DNA of 52,670 bases from Clostridia bacterium. GTDB lineage: Bacteria > Bacillota > Clostridia > Christensenellales > UBA1242. The DNA lies in NCBI GenBank assembly GCA_017464845.1, contig JAFTYD010000039.1, forward strand, positions 1 through 52,670, read 5' to 3'. The notes under the pieces were generated by a model that did not search any database, had not been told where the DNA came from, and worked only from the letters and a program-made list of their open reading frames with translations. Positions 52,263-52,670 of the stretch are shown here, piece after piece. Made by a program: the position numbers and the translations under genes. Within the stretch, counting starts at the first letter, position 1. Each line of letters starts with the position of its first letter.

Positions 52263-52489
52263 AAGAAGAAGACAACACTTGATAGCGAAATCTTCTCCTT
52301 TATTTAAGACAAGATTAATATCTTATCTTACTATTATTATTTACAATATTTTTTTATTTATTCAGATAGATTAAAATTTTAATAAAAATAAATTATTGTC
52401 TTATTAAAAAAAATATCAAGAATATTTAATAAATAAAATTAAAAATAAACTATACTCCCATTACCATTAATAAAACAACTCAAAAAACA

Positions 52490-52525
52490 AACGAAAAAAG
52501 AGAAAGAAGTAATTTTCTTTCTCTT
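52490..52525 (-). terminator. Hairpin with - strand T run
   Basis: AAGAGAAAGA / TCTTTCTCTT (52498-52507 with 52516-52525) is followed on the - strand by TTTTTTCG. A GAGATAGG / CCTATCTC hairpin (52532-52539 with 52549-52556) lies just upstream on that strand. Confidence 0.65.
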
Positions 52526-52593
52526 AATCTTGAGATAGGAAGGATAACCCTATCTCTACATATATTGTATCCACTTTTTAGTTTAATATACAT

Positions 52594-52624
52594 AAAATAA
52601 AAAAAGACTAACCTAAGTTAATCT
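52594..52624 (-). terminator. Terminator of a gene beyond the right edge
   Basis: On the - strand AGATTAAC / GTTAGTCT with a TTAG loop (one G-U pair) is followed by seven T. Confidence 0.7.
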
Positions 52625-52670
52625 CTCTTTATATTAATCAAATATCTAGAAAAAGAATTGATGTTTCAAA

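Larger units (their letters stand above)
51922..52670. other. Gene-free right end of the window (about 750 bp)
   Basis: No credible frame on either strand. It contains repeat copy 11 and four hairpins (52267-52296, 52498-52525, 52532-52556, 52605-52624), mostly oriented as - strand terminators. It probably separates rpsB from a - strand gene beyond the window, and small untranslated RNAs between the hairpins are possible. Confidence 0.55.

Overview
The window looks like a chromosomal segment of an uncultured, endospore-forming, low-GC Clostridia-type Firmicute. Base composition is very AT-rich, spacers more so than genes. The sporulation genes (spoIVB and a complete spoIIIAA-AH operon), the ahrC/argR-recN-spoIVB order, the S4-class translation clusters and the many stem-plus-U-run terminators all fit. 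I see no prophage, transposase, CRISPR array, rRNA or tRNA.

Layout. 1-8.7 kb is mostly on the + strand: the 3' end of thiI, argR-recN, spoIVB, a Xer-type recombinase (- strand), serS with an unrecognised nucleotidyltransferase-like gene, and a small membrane exporter that seems to start at ATA. 8.7-13.4 kb is looser: a PadR-like DNA-binding domain fused to a membrane domain, a YgjP-type metallopeptidase, a PnuC-like transporter, and two long non-coding stretches. From 13.4 kb nearly everything is on the - strand: rny; tgt, queA, an AlkP-superfamily hydrolase, a HIT-like protein, ruvB, ruvA, ruvC; yebC; the infC-rpmI-rplT-SpoU methylase operon with an L20-type leader; a small CorB-like membrane protein; asp23-nusB-xseA-xseB-proS following spoIIIA; an orphan + strand gene; an ABC-F ATPase; efp; an endonuclease IV-like gene; the rimP-nusA-ylxR-ylxQ-infB-rbfA-nrnA-truB operon; a polC-locus gene reduced to its exonuclease half; and rseP, cdsA, uppS, frr, tsf, rpsB. 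The last 750 bases hold hairpins and a repeat, with no gene.

Most of the gene content is ordinary housekeeping. The points worth a second look are: (i) a dispersed intergenic repeat, about 35-55 bp, built on GCATAATAC-like and TATATAGTGT-like half sites, with about eleven copies here; (ii) a PolC relative that keeps the N-terminal, OB and DEDDh exonuclease parts but no polymerase, at the polC locus; (iii) three genes (xer, ruvC, polC-like) whose start codon lies 6-8 bases after a good -10 box and lacks a Shine-Dalgarno site, so they may be leaderless; (iv) the membrane-tethered PadR protein with four copies of a short acidic motif; (v) ATA and ATT initiation codons; (vi) an apparently inactive nucleotidyltransferase-like protein; and (vii) absence of pyrH, dxr and ispG from their usual places. 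All family assignments are by reading, with no database search.
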